A stretch of DNA of 64,000 bases from Stenotrophomonas pavanii (GTDB lineage: Bacteria > Pseudomonadota > Gammaproteobacteria > Xanthomonadales > Xanthomonadaceae), in contig NZ_FNFQ01000002.1 of assembly GCF_900101175.1 (NCBI RefSeq), positions 457,022-521,021 on the forward strand, read 5' to 3'. Shown piece after piece: positions 18,605-27,927 of the stretch. Below the pieces are notes generated by a model. That model was not told the DNA's origin, ran no database searches, and worked only from the letters and a program-made list of their open reading frames with translations. Numbering within the stretch: position 1 is the stretch's first letter; each line of letters starts with the position of its first letter. A program made the translations under genes and the position numbers.

Positions 18605-19384
18605 CTAACGCACCCGCTCCAGTGCCGCTCCGGCACCGGTCAACAGCGTGCAGGCATGGTCCTGCAGCTCTTCGCCACTGGCGTCGTTGCCGTTGGCCGC
18701 GTCCACCCGGGTGGCCAGCAGGATGAAGCCAGGCCCCCCCTGCACGTCGTCGCGGCCGGCCACCACCAGGCTCCACTGGCCGACATCGCCCACCCCGCTC
18801 AGGCCATAGGCCAGCAGGTTGAGCGGATTGGCGGTCAACTCCGCGCCGGGCAGCAGGTAGGCCTGGTACTGGTGCCCGCGCAGCGGTACCGGCAACGGGG
18901 ACCAGTGCGGGCCCAGGGTGCCGGCGTGCGCGTCCAGCGCCTGCAGCACGTCCGCGCGCAGGCAGTCGACATGGATGTGCAGCTGGTGTTGCGAGCGGCC
19001 ATGCGGTGAATTCAGCGCCAGGCTGGCCACGCTGCGCGGCAACGGCCGGCCCAGGGCGCGTTCGGTATGCGCGCGGGCCTGCCAGGCCGCGGCAAAATAG
19101 TTGGGCGCTCCACGCCGGTACAGGCCGTGGCTTTCGATGCCGGTGACCTTGTCCAGCGGCATCAGCAGGAACTGGTAGTCACCATGCGCGTCCTTGACCA
19201 GCACGTCGCGCCGGTCCGCCGCTGTCTCCACCCGCAGGCAGCTGCCCTGCGGGCCTTCCGCCGCCCGGCAGTCGCGCTCGATCAGGCGCCACAGCGCGTC
19301 GGAATGCGCAGGCGGTGGGGGCGGCGCACTGGCACAGGCGGACAGCACCAGCAGGGAGGGCAGCAACAAGGGGCGCAGGGACAC
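18605..19384 (-). CDS. cdh: CDP-diacylglycerol diphosphatase
   Basis: A 259-residue protein with an N-terminal lipoprotein-type signal (LLPSLLVLSACAS) and the HIT-superfamily motif SQHQLHIHVDC (HxHxH-like) characteristic of Cdh. Also visible are YQFLLMPLDKVTGIES, YFAAAWQAR and the C-terminal PGFILLATR. Cdh hydrolyses CDP-diacylglycerol to CMP and phosphatidate at the membrane. The E. coli enzyme is about 250 residues, matching well. It is convergent with the GNAT gene, with only eight bases between stops. Confidence 0.85.
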   Translation of the reverse strand: MSLRPLLLPSLLVLSACASAPPPPPAHSDALWRLIERDCRAAEGPQGSCLRVETAADRRDVLVKDAHGDYQFLLMPLDKVTGIESHGLYRRGAPNYFAAAWQARAHTERALGRPLPRSVASLALNSPHGRSQHQLHIHVDCLRADVLQALDAHAGTLGPHWSPLPVPLRGHQYQAYLLPGAELTANPLNLLAYGLSGVGDVGQWSLVVAGRDDVQGGPGFILLATRVDAANGNDASGEELQDHACTLLTGAGAALERVR

Positions 19385-19452
19385 GGCAGCAGCTCACGGA
19401 ACAGGCACGGCGGACAGCGCCGTGCTGCATTCTAGCCAGTGCCGTACTGCAG

Positions 19453-20127
19453 TCAGTAGGTGCCGAACGGCACTTCAACCACGATCGGGGCAGCGCCCTC
19501 GCCAGCCTGCAGGGTGTAGCGGTCCAGCGCGCCATCGTCGTCGGCATGCGGCTGCCGCTGGAAGTGCAGCAGATAGCGGGTGTCGCCCAGCCGTATGGCA
19601 CTGCCGTCGGGCTCCAGCGCGGCGCCCTCGGGAATCAGCAGGCCGCCCAGGTCACTGTAGGCGCCCGGCACATCGGCGAAGCCATAGTCGGCCAGTTCGT
19701 CCACCCGCTGCATCGCATAGACGTGCGGCAGATAGGGGCGTGCCGGGCTGCGGCCATTGCTCAGGTCGGTCACCCAGGCCTGCGGCAGGTGGTACTCCTC
19801 GCGCAGCGCGGCCACGCCCAGCGACGGGCTGGCTACCTGCAGGCAGCACACCGTGCGCTTGCCTTCACGGTCGACAATGGCGAACCGATCGCCGCGGGTG
19901 GCGGCCTGCGGCAGCATCGCAAAGGCCAGATCGCGCTGGGCCGGCACGTGGCCGGCTTCGGTCTGCAGGTTGCGCCAGGCACCGAACACCGGCGTTTCCG
20001 CAGCAGCGGCCGGCGCCGGTTGAGCGGCCAGCGCCGGTTGAGCCGCCGACGCGGCGAACGTCAGGCCCCACGCGGACAACGCCAGTACCATTGCCTTGCT
20101 TTTGTCACGGAAACTGCCTGCCGACAT
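19453..20127 (-). CDS. Unknown exported protein
   Basis: A 224-residue protein with a signal-like N-terminus (AMVLALSAWGLTFAASA) and a short Ala/Pro repeat (PALAAQPAPAAAAE). The mature part (FGAWRNLQTEAGHVPAQRDLAFAM... to PIVVEVPFGTY) was not recognised as any family. It contains one CC pair in RTVCCLQVAS. It lies in line with cdh on the minus strand, 68 bases upstream, and could be cotranscribed with it. Confidence 0.6.
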   Translation of the reverse strand: MSAGSFRDKSKAMVLALSAWGLTFAASAAQPALAAQPAPAAAAETPVFGAWRNLQTEAGHVPAQRDLAFAMLPQAATRGDRFAIVDREGKRTVCCLQVASPSLGVAALREEYHLPQAWVTDLSNGRSPARPYLPHVYAMQRVDELADYGFADVPGAYSDLGGLLIPEGAALEPDGSAIRLGDTRYLLHFQRQPHADDDGALDRYTLQAGEGAAPIVVEVPFGTY

Positions 20128-20295
20128 ACCTCTCCAGCACCCGCACCGGAATGGCCCGGCCTGCCCGCTGGCGTGCTGCCAGTCATTCCGCTCACTATGC
20201 AGTGATCACGCTGTGCCGGCAATGACCGGGACGCTGACGCCTTTCGCACGCTGGGTGCTATCGTTCCGCCCATCTTCCCTGCGCAGGAGCGCTGC

Positions 20296-20592
20296 ATGTC
20301 CGCCTTCCGTCTGTCCCTGTTGCTGCCCGCGTCGGCCCTGCTGCTGTCGGCCTGCGTCAGCACCCCCGGTCCGCAGGTCAAGGGTACCGGCCACTGCGAC
20401 GCCAGCCAGCTGGGCTGGGCAATCGGCCAGCCTGCCAATGAACCCAACATCCGCCGCCTGTCCAGCGAAAGCGGTGCCGGCCTGGTCAATCCGATCGGCC
20501 CCAACACCATCACCACCAAGGACATCCGCCACGATCGCCTGCGCGTGTACGTGGACAAGGACAACATCATCACCGCCACCCGCTGCGAGTAG
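20296..20592 (+). CDS. I78-family peptidase inhibitor-like lipoprotein
   Basis: A 98-residue small lipoprotein: signal peptide with lipobox LLLSAC (Cys20), then a compact domain with CDASQLGWAIGQPANEPNI, RRLSSESGAGLVNPIGP and a C-terminal TATRCE. The layout matches the I78 inhibitor/elastase-inhibitor-like family, which forms a potato-inhibitor-like fold and may block serine proteases in the cell envelope. AGGAGCGCTGC precedes the ATG. Confidence 0.82.
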   Translation: MSAFRLSLLLPASALLLSACVSTPGPQVKGTGHCDASQLGWAIGQPANEPNIRRLSSESGAGLVNPIGPNTITTKDIRHDRLRVYVDKDNIITATRCE

Positions 20593-20597
20593 GCGCT

Positions 20598-20658
20598 GTA
20601 GCGCCGAGCCCATGCTCGGCTGCGCTTCCGTGACAGCCGAGCGCAGGCTCGGCGCTAC
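20598..20658. repeat. Paired SMAG-like palindromes (CCGAGC family)
   Basis: GTAGCGCCGAGCCCATGCTC and its inverted partner GAGCGCAGGCTCGGCGCTAC face each other directly after the I78-type gene, giving a large hairpin that can act as a terminator. Confidence 0.8.
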
Positions 20659-20773
20659 AGCTCAGGGCTCGGTATACCCCGCAGTCCGGCAGCGCCTGGT
20701 CGGGGTGGAATGCCCCGCTGCTGAAGCGGAACAGGCTGGGATTGCGATGGTAACCGCTGCCCGCCATCACCTG
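20659..20773 (-). other. Short coding-like remnant between repeat pairs
   Basis: The minus strand between the two SMAG pairs reads MAGSGYHRNPSLFRFSSGAF followed by HPDQALPDCGVYRALS before running into repeat sequence; the frame then stays open to 20570. Third-base composition is coding-like. It may be a tiny gene or the remains of one invaded by repeats. No family was recognised. Confidence 0.3.
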
Positions 20774-20840
20774 TGTGGAGTCGAGCCATGCTCGACTGCT
20801 GTCTGTCCGGACGAGCAGCCGAGCATGGGCTCGGCTCTAC
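20774..20840. repeat. Paired SMAG-like palindromes
   Basis: GTGGAGTCGAGCCATGCTC and the inverted GAGCATGGGCTCGGCTCTAC form a facing pair directly after the dld stop; a probable transcription end for the lactate operon. Confidence 0.8.
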
Positions 20841-20841
20841 A

Positions 20842-22542
20842 TCATCCGCAGTCGCAGCCACCCCAGCCCTTCGCTTTCGAGGTCTGGCCGATACCGGGGT
20901 TGAACGTATTGCTCGGGTCCAGCTGCCGGTAGAACCCCGCCAGCGCCGGCTTGGCCGGGTACAGGTGGCCGACATTGTGTTCGGCCGGATATTCGGCGCC
21001 ACGCTGGTCCAGCAGCGCCCACATCGCATGCTCGATCGCCATCGGGTCCTCGCCCTTGCGCGCGATGTAGTCCTGGTGGAACACGTGGCACAGGAAGTGG
21101 CCGTAGTAGAGCTTGTGCAGCAGGCGGCCTTCGAGATCGGCCGGCAACTGCTCGAACCAGTCGGCGTCATCGCGGCGCAGCGCGATGTCCAGCGCCACGA
21201 TGTCCTGCACCTGCGCGCGATGCACTTCGCGGTAGCGCACCGCCGCACCGGCCACGGCGAAGCGGTGCAGGAAAGCCTTGCGCCCCTCCTCCGCCGTACA
21301 GTGGAAATAGCCTCCCTCGTGCGCGGCGAAGAAGTCGCGCAACCACGCTTCGGTCTGTGCTGCGTCCTGCGCAGAGACCTTCAGCAACAAGTGGTGCTCA
21401 TAGCGCTGGCGGAACTCACCCATGCGCTTGGGCAGGTGCGAGGGCAGCAGGCCGGTCAGCCCCTGCATCACCCGGTCGGTGACCCCGCGCAGGCCCAACC
21501 GTTCGAACCAGCCATCGACCCGGCTCTTCAGTGCGAACGCGGCCGGCACGCGCGCAGTGCCCAGGCGGTCGATCAGCAGGAAGCTGTCCTTGCCGTAGCG
21601 CTCGCCGATGTCATACGCATCGCGGTGGATGTACTCACCAGCAATCGGCAGCCGCTCGAAGCCGGTCAGCAGCTGGCGCCGGATCGCCGTGAGGCTGTCG
21701 GTGCGGTTGCTGCCGATGTAGAAGACCTCGGCGGCCTCCTTTTCGAAGGTATCCAGGCGCACCGCGAACACCGCCAGCTTGCCGGCCGAACCGGCCGCTT
21801 CGAAGTGGCGGCTGGGGTCGGCGTTGAAACGCGCCGGCGTATCGGCATCAACCCGGCGCACGTCCTCGGCATAGCGTGGATCGGAGGCGGCGCGGCCATC
21901 GCCGTCACCCACGTCGGCAGCCGAGTAGTCACCGGCCTGCAGGCGCTGCAGGATCTGCTCGGGCGTCTCACCCAGCGCGATGCCCAGATGGTTGACCAGC
22001 TGCAGCTGGCCCTGCGCATCGACCTGCGCATACAGCGCCAGCTCGGTGTACGCCGGGCCACGTCGCACCAGCGCGCCACCGGAGTTGTTGCAGATGCCAC
22101 CCAGCACCGAGGCGCCGATGCAGGACGAGCCGATCACCGAATGCGGTTCGCGGCCCAGCGGCGCCAGGGTCTGCTCCAGGCGGTCGAGTGTCGCACCGGG
22201 CAGGCACAGCACCTGGCGGCCTTCGTTCAACAGCTGGATGCCGGTCAGGCGCAGCGTGCTGACCAGCACGATCGGCCGGCCATAGTCATCGCCGTCCGGG
22301 GTCGAGCCACCGGTCAGGCCGGTGTTGGCTGCCTGCAGGATGATCGCCGCGCCGCCTTGCACCGCCGCCTGCAGCACACGCCACAGTTCCAGCAGCGTGC
22401 CCGGGCGCACCACCGCCAGCACCGGGCCGTCGCCGAAGCGGTAGCCGCGGCGGAAGCGGCGCGTGGCCTTGTCGCCGGTCAATACATGGCGGCTGCCCAC
22501 CGCGTCGCGCAACTGCGCCAGCAGGGCATCGTGGCCACTCAT
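20842..22542 (-). CDS. dld: D-lactate dehydrogenase (quinone), FAD-dependent
   Basis: A 566-residue peripheral membrane flavoenzyme oxidising D-lactate to pyruvate and passing electrons to quinone. FAD-binding features are [36 protein letters not shown] and [20 protein letters not shown]. The C-terminal membrane-binding part includes [13 protein letters not shown] and [13 protein letters not shown], which are hallmark Dld sequences. Length matches E. coli Dld (about 571). The ATG overlaps the lldD stop (ATGA), so L- and D-lactate oxidation are coupled in one operon. An odd feature is the Cys-containing tail GWGGCDCG. Confidence 0.95.
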   Translation of the reverse strand: MSGHDALLAQLRDAVGSRHVLTGDKATRRFRRGYRFGDGPVLAVVRPGTLLELWRVLQAAVQGGAAIILQAANTGLTGGSTPDGDDYGRPIVLVSTLRLTGIQLLNEGRQVLCLPGATLDRLEQTLAPLGREPHSVIGSSCIGASVLGGICNNSGGALVRRGPAYTELALYAQVDAQGQLQLVNHLGIALGETPEQILQRLQAGDYSAADVGDGDGRAASDPRYAEDVRRVDADTPARFNADPSRHFEAAGSAGKLAVFAVRLDTFEKEAAEVFYIGSNRTDSLTAIRRQLLTGFERLPIAGEYIHRDAYDIGERYGKDSFLLIDRLGTARVPAAFALKSRVDGWFERLGLRGVTDRVMQGLTGLLPSHLPKRMGEFRQRYEHHLLLKVSAQDAAQTEAWLRDFFAAHEGGYFHCTAEEGRKAFLHRFAVAGAAVRYREVHRAQVQDIVALDIALRRDDADWFEQLPADLEGRLLHKLYYGHFLCHVFHQDYIARKGEDPMAIEHAMWALLDQRGAEYPAEHNVGHLYPAKPALAGFYRQLDPSNTFNPGIGQTSKAKGWGGCDCG

Positions 22543-23678
22543 GGCAGGCTGACCAGCAGATCGCGGCCGATGTCGGCGATGTGGCGCGCGCCGGTCAGTG
22601 TCATCGCCACGCGCATCTCCTTGGCGATCAGGTCCAGCAGGTTGGCCACGCCGGCCTCGCCCTGGGCGGCCAGTGCATAGACGAAGGCACGACCCAGCAG
22701 CACGGTATCGGCCCCCAGCGCCAGCATGCGCACCACGTCCAGGCCGGTGCGGATGCCCGAATCGGCAAGGATCTTCAGGTCGCCCTGCACCGCATCGGCA
22801 ATGGCCGGCAATGCACGTGCGGTGGACAGCACCCCATCCAGCTGGCGGCCACCGTGGTTGGACACCACGATGCCATCGGCACCGAACCTGACCGCATCGC
22901 GCGCATCATCCGGGTCGAGGATGCCCTTGATCACCATCGGGCCGTTCCAGAACTCGCGGATCCACTCCAGGTCCTTCCACGAAATGGACGGATCGAAGTT
23001 GCTGCCCAGCCAGCCGATGTAGTCCTCCAGCCCGGTCGGGTTGCCACGGTAGGTGGAGATGTTGCCCAGATCATGCGGGCGGCCGAACAGGCCGACGTCC
23101 CACGCCCAATGCGGATGGGTGATGGCCTGGCCGATGCGGCGCAGCGAGGCGTTCGGGCCGCTCATGCCCGAATGGGCATCGCGGTAGCGCGCGCCCGGCA
23201 CCGGCATGTCCACGGTGAACACCAGCGTGGTCACGCCCGCAGCCTTTGCCCGCTCCAGCGCATTGCGCATGAAGCCGCGATCGCGCAGCACGTACAGCTG
23301 GAACCACATCGGCCGCTGGATCGCCGGTGCCACCTCCTCGATCGGGCACACCGACACCGTGGACAGGGTGAACGGAATGCCGCGGCTGTCGGCCGCGCGC
23401 GCCGCCTGCACTTCGCCGCGCCGGGCGTACATGCCGGTCAGTCCGACCGGCGCCAGCGCCACCGGCATCGCCAGTTTCTCGCCGAACAGCTCGGTTTCCA
23501 GGCTCAGGTCGGACATGTTGCGCAGGATGCGCTGGCGCAGCGCGATGTCGGACAGGTCGGAAACGTTGCGCTTCAGCGTGTGCTCGGCATACGCGCCGCC
23601 ATCGATGTAGTGGAACAGGAACGGCGGCAGCCGGCGTTCGGCCGCAGCACGGTAATCGGTGGAGGCGGAGATGATCAT
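22539..23678 (-). CDS. lldD: L-lactate dehydrogenase (cytochrome/quinone), FMN-dependent
   Basis: A 379-residue FMN enzyme of the 2-hydroxyacid oxidase family that oxidises L-lactate to pyruvate at the inner membrane. The sequence is close to E. coli LldD throughout: [49 protein letters not shown], the catalytic [14 protein letters not shown] (His-Gly-Gly-Arg) and [12 protein letters not shown]. The longer open frame upstream is not used: ATG 23678 matches the conserved N-terminus and follows the lldR stop by four bases. Confidence 0.96.
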   Translation of the reverse strand: MIISASTDYRAAAERRLPPFLFHYIDGGAYAEHTLKRNVSDLSDIALRQRILRNMSDLSLETELFGEKLAMPVALAPVGLTGMYARRGEVQAARAADSRGIPFTLSTVSVCPIEEVAPAIQRPMWFQLYVLRDRGFMRNALERAKAAGVTTLVFTVDMPVPGARYRDAHSGMSGPNASLRRIGQAITHPHWAWDVGLFGRPHDLGNISTYRGNPTGLEDYIGWLGSNFDPSISWKDLEWIREFWNGPMVIKGILDPDDARDAVRFGADGIVVSNHGGRQLDGVLSTARALPAIADAVQGDLKILADSGIRTGLDVVRMLALGADTVLLGRAFVYALAAQGEAGVANLLDLIAKEMRVAMTLTGARHIADIGRDLLVSLP

Positions 23679-23682
23679 GGGG

Positions 23683-24447
23683 TCAACCGTGTGGGGAAGG
23701 CAGGCGCGAGGCCCGCGCACGCCGGGCTTCGTTGTCATCGAGGGTGCGCAGCGTGGTGTGCACGAACTCGAGGTGGGCATGCGCGGCGGCGCGCGCGCGT
23801 TCGGGGTCGCCGGCAAGCACCGCGTCCATCATTTCGCGGTGCTGGTCGGACAATGGCGAGAAGGTCCGTGCCGAGGTATAGAGCTTCTCGCGGCTCTGCG
23901 AGATGTTGGTCTGCAGCAGCTCGAACAGCCCGCGCATCACCTGCAGCAGCACCAGGTTGTGCGACGCCTCTGCGATGGACAGGTGGAAGGCCGCGTCTGC
24001 CTCCGCTTCGCCGGCGGGGTCGTCCTTGCCGTGCGCGTCCATCATGGTCTGGAACGCCAGCGCGATGCGCGCTCGGTCTTCGTCGGTCGCCCGCAGCGCC
24101 GCATGCCAGGCGGTGGCACCTTCCAGCGCGTGGCGGATCTCCAGCACGTCGAAGCGGTATTCCGGATCGCCCTGGAACAGCGGCAGGTAGGGCGCCAGTG
24201 GTTCATCCAGCGCCTGCCGCGCGCGCGCCGCCGGTTCGGCCACGTAGGTGCCGCCACCGACCCGTGCGGTCAACAGGCCCTGGCTGGCCAGCTGCGCGAT
24301 GGCCTCGCGCAGCGCGGTGCGCGAGACCCCCAGCTGCACCGCCAGGGTGCGCTCGGCCGGCAACCGGTCGCCCGGCCGCAGCCCCTGCTCCTGCACCAGG
24401 CCGCGCAGCTGCGCGGCCACCCTGTCCGAAATACGTTGCGTGCTCAT
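23683..24447 (-). CDS. lldR: Lactate-responsive GntR/FadR-family repressor
   Basis: A 254-residue regulator. The GntR winged helix ([52 protein letters not shown]) is followed by an all-helical FCD ligand domain with His/Asp residues ([31 protein letters not shown]). It lies between lldP and lldD exactly as in E. coli lldPRD. The two palindromes at 26221-26241 and 26319-26337 are its likely operators. ATG 24447 is preferred over 24492 from family alignment; no good ribosome site was seen. Confidence 0.92.
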   Translation of the reverse strand: MSTQRISDRVAAQLRGLVQEQGLRPGDRLPAERTLAVQLGVSRTALREAIAQLASQGLLTARVGGGTYVAEPAARARQALDEPLAPYLPLFQGDPEYRFDVLEIRHALEGATAWHAALRATDEDRARIALAFQTMMDAHGKDDPAGEAEADAAFHLSIAEASHNLVLLQVMRGLFELLQTNISQSREKLYTSARTFSPLSDQHREMMDAVLAGDPERARAAAHAHLEFVHTTLRTLDDNEARRARASRLPSPHG

Positions 24448-24500
24448 GGCGCCATTGTGGCCCGAAGCGCGCAGCAGGGGGTCAGAGCGCACGGCATGGC

Positions 24501-26159
24501 TCAGGGAATCATCCAGGTCAGCCAGTAGGCCTGGGCCAGGGTGATCAGGCCGACCATGGTGGTGAAGACCAGGCTGTGCTTGACCGTGAAACGGAACAGG
24601 TCCGACTCCTTGCCGGCCAGGCCGACCGCCGCGCAGGCAATGGCGATCGACTGCGGCGAGATCATCTTGCCGGTAACACCGCCGGTGGTGTTGGCCGCCA
24701 CCAGCAGCACGTCGGACACGCCGATCTGCTGCGCGGTGGTGGCCTGCAGTGCCGAGAACAGCGCATTGGACGAGGTGTCCGAACCGGTCAGGAACACGCC
24801 CAGCCAGCCCAGGAACGGCGAGAAGAACGGGAAGGCGTCGCCGGTGTGCGCCAATGCCAGTGCCAGCGTCGCCGACAGGCCCGAATAGTTGGCGATGAAG
24901 GCGAAGGCCAGCACCATGCCGATCGAGTAGATCGGCATGCGCAGCTCACGCACGGTTTCACCGAAGGTCTTCAGCGCCGATCGGGCCGGCATGCGCAGCG
25001 CGATGATCGCGATCACCGCGGCGAGGATGATCGAGGTGCCGGTGGCCGAGAACCAGTCGAATTTGTAGACCGCCTCATAGCTGAGCGGCGCGTCCACGAT
25101 CGGCGGCATCTTCTGCACCCGCTGGTCCAGGCCCGGTACCGGGAGCTTCAGCACCCAGCTTTCCAGCGGGCCGCCCGCCGCGAACAGCGACTTGAACGGC
25201 TTGATGCTCCACAACGTGACCATCGCGGTGAGGATCAGGAACGGCGACCACGCCTTGGCGATCTGGCCGACGCTGTAGCGCGGTGCCTCCAGTGCCTGTG
25301 CAGCCGCCTCGGCGCTGGTTTCGGTATCGAAGCGGAAGATCCGTACCGGCTTCCAGCGGCGCAGGAACAGGGTCAGGCACACCAGCGACGCCAGCGACGC
25401 GGTGATGTCCGGCAGCTCCGGGCCGATGAAGTTCGAGGTCAGGTACTGCGCGAGGGCGAACGAGCCGCCGGCCACCAGCACCGCCGGCCAGGTTTCCTTG
25501 ATGCCACGCCAGCCATCCATGATCGCCATGATCCAGAACAGCACGATGACGGTCAGGAACGGCAGCTGGCGGCCGGCCATCTGGCCGATCTCGAATGCGT
25601 CCAGGCCGGTCACCTGCCCGGCCACGATGATCGGGATGCCCATCGCGCCGAACGCCACCGGCGCGGTGTTGACGATCAGGCACAGGCCGGCGGCGTACAG
25701 CGGCTTGAAGCCCAGCCCGACCAGCAATGCTGCGGTGATCGCCACCGGCGCACCGAAACCGGCCGCCCCTTCCAGGAAGGCACCGAACGCGAAGCCGACC
25801 ATCAGCATCTGCAGGCGCTGGTCTTCGGTCACCGACAGGATCGAAGCGCGGATGATGTCGAACTGCCCGGTCTTGACCGAGACCTTGTAGAGGAACACCG
25901 CGCCGATGATGATCCAGGCGATCGGCCACAGTCCGTAGACGAAGCCGAAGCCGGCCGCACCCAGCGCCTGGGGCAACGGCATGCGGTAGAACAACAGGGC
26001 CACGCCAAGCGCGATGGCCACGGTGATCGTGCCGGCCAGCCAGCCCTTCATGCGCAGCACGGCCAGGGCAACGAAGAAGAACGCGATCGGCAGCAGCGCG
26101 ATCAGGCTGGACAACCACAGGTTGCCGGCGGGGTCGTACAGGTGTTGCCAGGGCTGCAT
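24501..26159 (-). CDS. lldP: L-lactate permease
   Basis: A 552-residue inner-membrane proton-coupled lactate importer with 12-14 membrane segments, equal in length to E. coli LldP (551). Diagnostic sequences are [57 protein letters not shown] and [18 protein letters not shown]. It is the first gene of the operon lldP-lldR-lldD-dld. The frame extends upstream, but ATG 26159 matches the family start. Confidence 0.96.
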   Translation of the reverse strand: MQPWQHLYDPAGNLWLSSLIALLPIAFFFVALAVLRMKGWLAGTITVAIALGVALLFYRMPLPQALGAAGFGFVYGLWPIAWIIIGAVFLYKVSVKTGQFDIIRASILSVTEDQRLQMLMVGFAFGAFLEGAAGFGAPVAITAALLVGLGFKPLYAAGLCLIVNTAPVAFGAMGIPIIVAGQVTGLDAFEIGQMAGRQLPFLTVIVLFWIMAIMDGWRGIKETWPAVLVAGGSFALAQYLTSNFIGPELPDITASLASLVCLTLFLRRWKPVRIFRFDTETSAEAAAQALEAPRYSVGQIAKAWSPFLILTAMVTLWSIKPFKSLFAAGGPLESWVLKLPVPGLDQRVQKMPPIVDAPLSYEAVYKFDWFSATGTSIILAAVIAIIALRMPARSALKTFGETVRELRMPIYSIGMVLAFAFIANYSGLSATLALALAHTGDAFPFFSPFLGWLGVFLTGSDTSSNALFSALQATTAQQIGVSDVLLVAANTTGGVTGKMISPQSIAIACAAVGLAGKESDLFRFTVKHSLVFTTMVGLITLAQAYWLTWMIP

Positions 26160-26220
26160 GAAGACTCTCGACTGGAGGCGGAATGTACCCACCGCAGGCG
26201 GTGGATGGCCGTGGCTGGCG

Positions 26221-26241
26221 ATTATTGGTACTACCAATAAT
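26221..26241. promoter_or_regulatory. LldR-type operator O1
   Basis: A perfect 21-bp palindrome with arms ATTATTGGTA and TACCAATAAT around one base, 62 bases before the lldP start. The TTGGT..ACCAA core matches the known E. coli LldR site layout (AATTGGCCCTACCAATT). Confidence 0.8.
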
Positions 26242-26318
26242 GAATCCGATCAGACCACGTGCGACGGATTTAACCGCCACTCCGATGAAGAGCCTATTAG
26301 ACCATAGGGTTACATATT

Positions 26319-26337
26319 ATATTGGTCCTACCATTAG
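26319..26337. promoter_or_regulatory. LldR-type operator O2
   Basis: A second copy, ATTGGTCCTACCATT in its core, with the same ATTGGT-N3-ACCA pattern and an identical CTACCA half to O1. Centres of O1 and O2 are about 97 bases apart. The lldP promoter should lie between or at O2, allowing DNA looping as reported for E. coli lldPRD. Confidence 0.75.
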
Positions 26338-26347
26338 CAGCACCCTG

Positions 26348-26372
26348 GTAGTGCCGGCCGCCGGCCGGCAAC
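26348..26372. repeat. SMAG palindrome
   Basis: GTAG-headed unit (GTAGTGCCGGCCGCCGGCC then GGCAAC) between operator O2 and the stop of the MgtC/SapB gene, likely separating the two transcription units. Confidence 0.8.
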
Positions 26373-26382
26373 TCGAGCTTCC

Positions 26383-26835
26383 TTATGAAATCCGCTTCTC
26401 CAACCGCCGCATCACCGCCAGCACCAGCACGCACAGCACGCTCACGCCGATGGCGATCACGTACTTGCTGATCCCCACCGCAATCCCGATGGCCGCGGCC
26501 ATGATCAGCGAGCTGGCCGTGGTCAGGCCGCTGACCTGGTCCTCGCGTGAGCCGCGCAGGATGGTGCCGGCGGCCACGAAACCGACACAGGCCACCACCG
26601 CCTCGATCAGACGCACCGGATCAACCTGCAGCAGGTCGCGATAGCGCTCCTGCTGGAAATGCTCGGCGACCGAATCACCGAGGCCGACGATCAACGCGGC
26701 GGCCCCCGCGATCAGCATGTGCGTGCGCAGGCCAGCGGCGTGCTTGCCCATCTCGCGCTCGACGCCAAGCACGCCGCCGAACAGCATCGCCGTCGCCACG
26801 CGCAGCAGGATCGAGACATCCTGGGTAAGTTCCAT
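26383..26835 (-). CDS. MgtC/SapB family membrane protein
   Basis: A 150-residue inner-membrane protein of the MgtC/SapB family. The conserved N-terminus is LRVATAMLFGGVLGVERE, followed by AAGLRTHMLIAGAAALIVG and FVAAGTILRGSREDQVSGLTTASSLIMAAAIG, the family core. It lacks the C-terminal ACT-like domain of full MgtC, so it belongs with the SapB-type members. MgtC proteins modulate membrane ATPase activity and Mg2+ or acid adaptation; the role here is unproven. Its ribosome site is enclosed in a strong hairpin (see 26841-26867). Confidence 0.88.
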   Translation of the reverse strand: MELTQDVSILLRVATAMLFGGVLGVEREMGKHAAGLRTHMLIAGAAALIVGLGDSVAEHFQQERYRDLLQVDPVRLIEAVVACVGFVAAGTILRGSREDQVSGLTTASSLIMAAAIGIAVGISKYVIAIGVSVLCVLVLAVMRRLEKRIS

Positions 26836-26840
26836 GGGTC

Positions 26841-26867
26841 AGGCTCCGGGTGTTTTTCCCGGAGCCT
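26841..26867 (-). promoter_or_regulatory. Leader hairpin sequestering the ribosome binding site
   Basis: In the mRNA sense, AGGCTCCGGG and CCCGGAGCCT form a 10-bp GC-rich stem around an A-rich 7-base loop. The GGAG of the 3' arm is the only Shine-Dalgarno match, eight bases before the MgtC/SapB ATG. No T-run follows, so this is not a classical terminator. It looks like a translational control element. Confidence 0.65.
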
Positions 26868-26928
26868 TGCTCGGCGGTCGTAGGGCGGGAGTGAAGACGA
26901 TGGCACGCCCTCTTCACCGCACGTCCTC

Positions 26929-26980
26929 ATCCACGCAGGGCGTGGGTCCACCGGTCAGGCATCCACGCCCTGCGTGGATC
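26929..26980. repeat. Paired SMAG-like palindromes
   Basis: ATCCACGCAGGGCGTGGGT and ATCCACGCCCTGCGTGGAT form two adjacent hairpins just after the SDR stop, a likely transcription end. Confidence 0.75.
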
Positions 26981-26996
26981 TGCTGACCGCGCGCGC

Positions 26997-27755
26997 TCAT
27001 TGCGCCAGGTAGCCGCCATCGATGGCGTAGTACGTGCCGGTCGCGAACGAGGCATCGTCGCTGGCCAGCCAGGCCACCAGCGCCGCCACCTCCTCCGCCG
27101 TGCCCAGCCGCTTCAATGCGTGGCGGCCCTCCAGGGTGGCACGCACCTTCGGGTCCATCTTCTCCAGCAGCGGCGTGCTGATGAAACCCGGGCCCACCGC
27201 GTTGACACGGATGCCGTCTGCGGCATGTTCCCAGGCAGCGGTCTGGGTCAGACCGACCACGCCGTGCTTGGCGGCCACATAGGCAGTGGAGCCGGCATAG
27301 CCCACCTGGCCCAGGATCGAAGCCATGTTGATGATGCTGCCGCCGCTGCCGGCCGCACGCATGGCCTGGATCTGCGCACGCTGGCACAGGAAGACACTGG
27401 TTAGGTTCACGTCGATCACGCGCTGCCAGCCATCGACCGGATAGTCGCCACTGCTGGCTGCAGGCCCGCTGATGCCGGCGTTGTTGACCGCGATATGCAC
27501 GCCGCCGAGCTCCTTCACCGTACGCTGCACTGCGGCCTCCACCGCCGCATCATCGGTGACGTCCAGCGCCACACCGATCGCCTGTCCGCCGTGCGCCTGC
27601 AACTGCGCGACAGTGGCATCCACCGCATCCTGCTTGAGATCCCAGACCGAGATCCGGGCACCGGACGCCGCCAGTGTCTGCGCCACCGCAAGGCCGATGC
27701 CGGAGACGCCGCCGGTCACGATCGCGGTCTTGCCGGTGAGCTGGTAATCGATCAT
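26997..27755 (-). CDS. Short-chain dehydrogenase/reductase
   Basis: A 252-residue classical SDR. The Rossmann motif is TAIVTGGVSGIGLAVA, NNAG is at AVNNAGISGP, the catalytic Ser is in IINMASILGQ, Tyr-x-x-x-Lys is in STAYVAAKHG, and the C-terminus is GTYYAIDGGYLAQ. It is an NAD(P)-dependent oxidoreductase of unknown substrate. ATG 27755 has GGAG at good spacing; upstream in-frame codons are not needed. It is divergent from the Old Yellow Enzyme gene across about 170 bases, and the two may share regulation in carbonyl or ene reduction. Confidence 0.9.
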   Translation of the reverse strand: MIDYQLTGKTAIVTGGVSGIGLAVAQTLAASGARISVWDLKQDAVDATVAQLQAHGGQAIGVALDVTDDAAVEAAVQRTVKELGGVHIAVNNAGISGPAASSGDYPVDGWQRVIDVNLTSVFLCQRAQIQAMRAAGSGGSIINMASILGQVGYAGSTAYVAAKHGVVGLTQTAAWEHAADGIRVNAVGPGFISTPLLEKMDPKVRATLEGRHALKRLGTAEEVAALVAWLASDDASFATGTYYAIDGGYLAQ

Positions 27756-27927
27756 CTGTGTTCTCCACGTGTTGTCAATCGAAGCGGAATGCACCCGCCT
27801 GGCCAGCACGCTACGCCCCGACGTGTTACGACCGTGGCATATACAGGGCCTGCAACGATCCTTCCCATCGCTGCAACGCGTTCGCGCCTATGCTCAGGTC
27901 ACGCATCTCCTCCCCATGGAATTCCCG

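Noticed and set aside
22581..26240. Long plus-strand open frame opposite the lactate operon
   Set aside because: Four conserved lld/dld proteins are on the other strand; the translation is low-complexity His/Gln/Arg-rich shadow sequence.
26841..26867. Hairpin considered as an intrinsic terminator
   Set aside because: No T-tract follows on either strand, and its 3' arm carries the ribosome site of the next gene, so translational control fits better.
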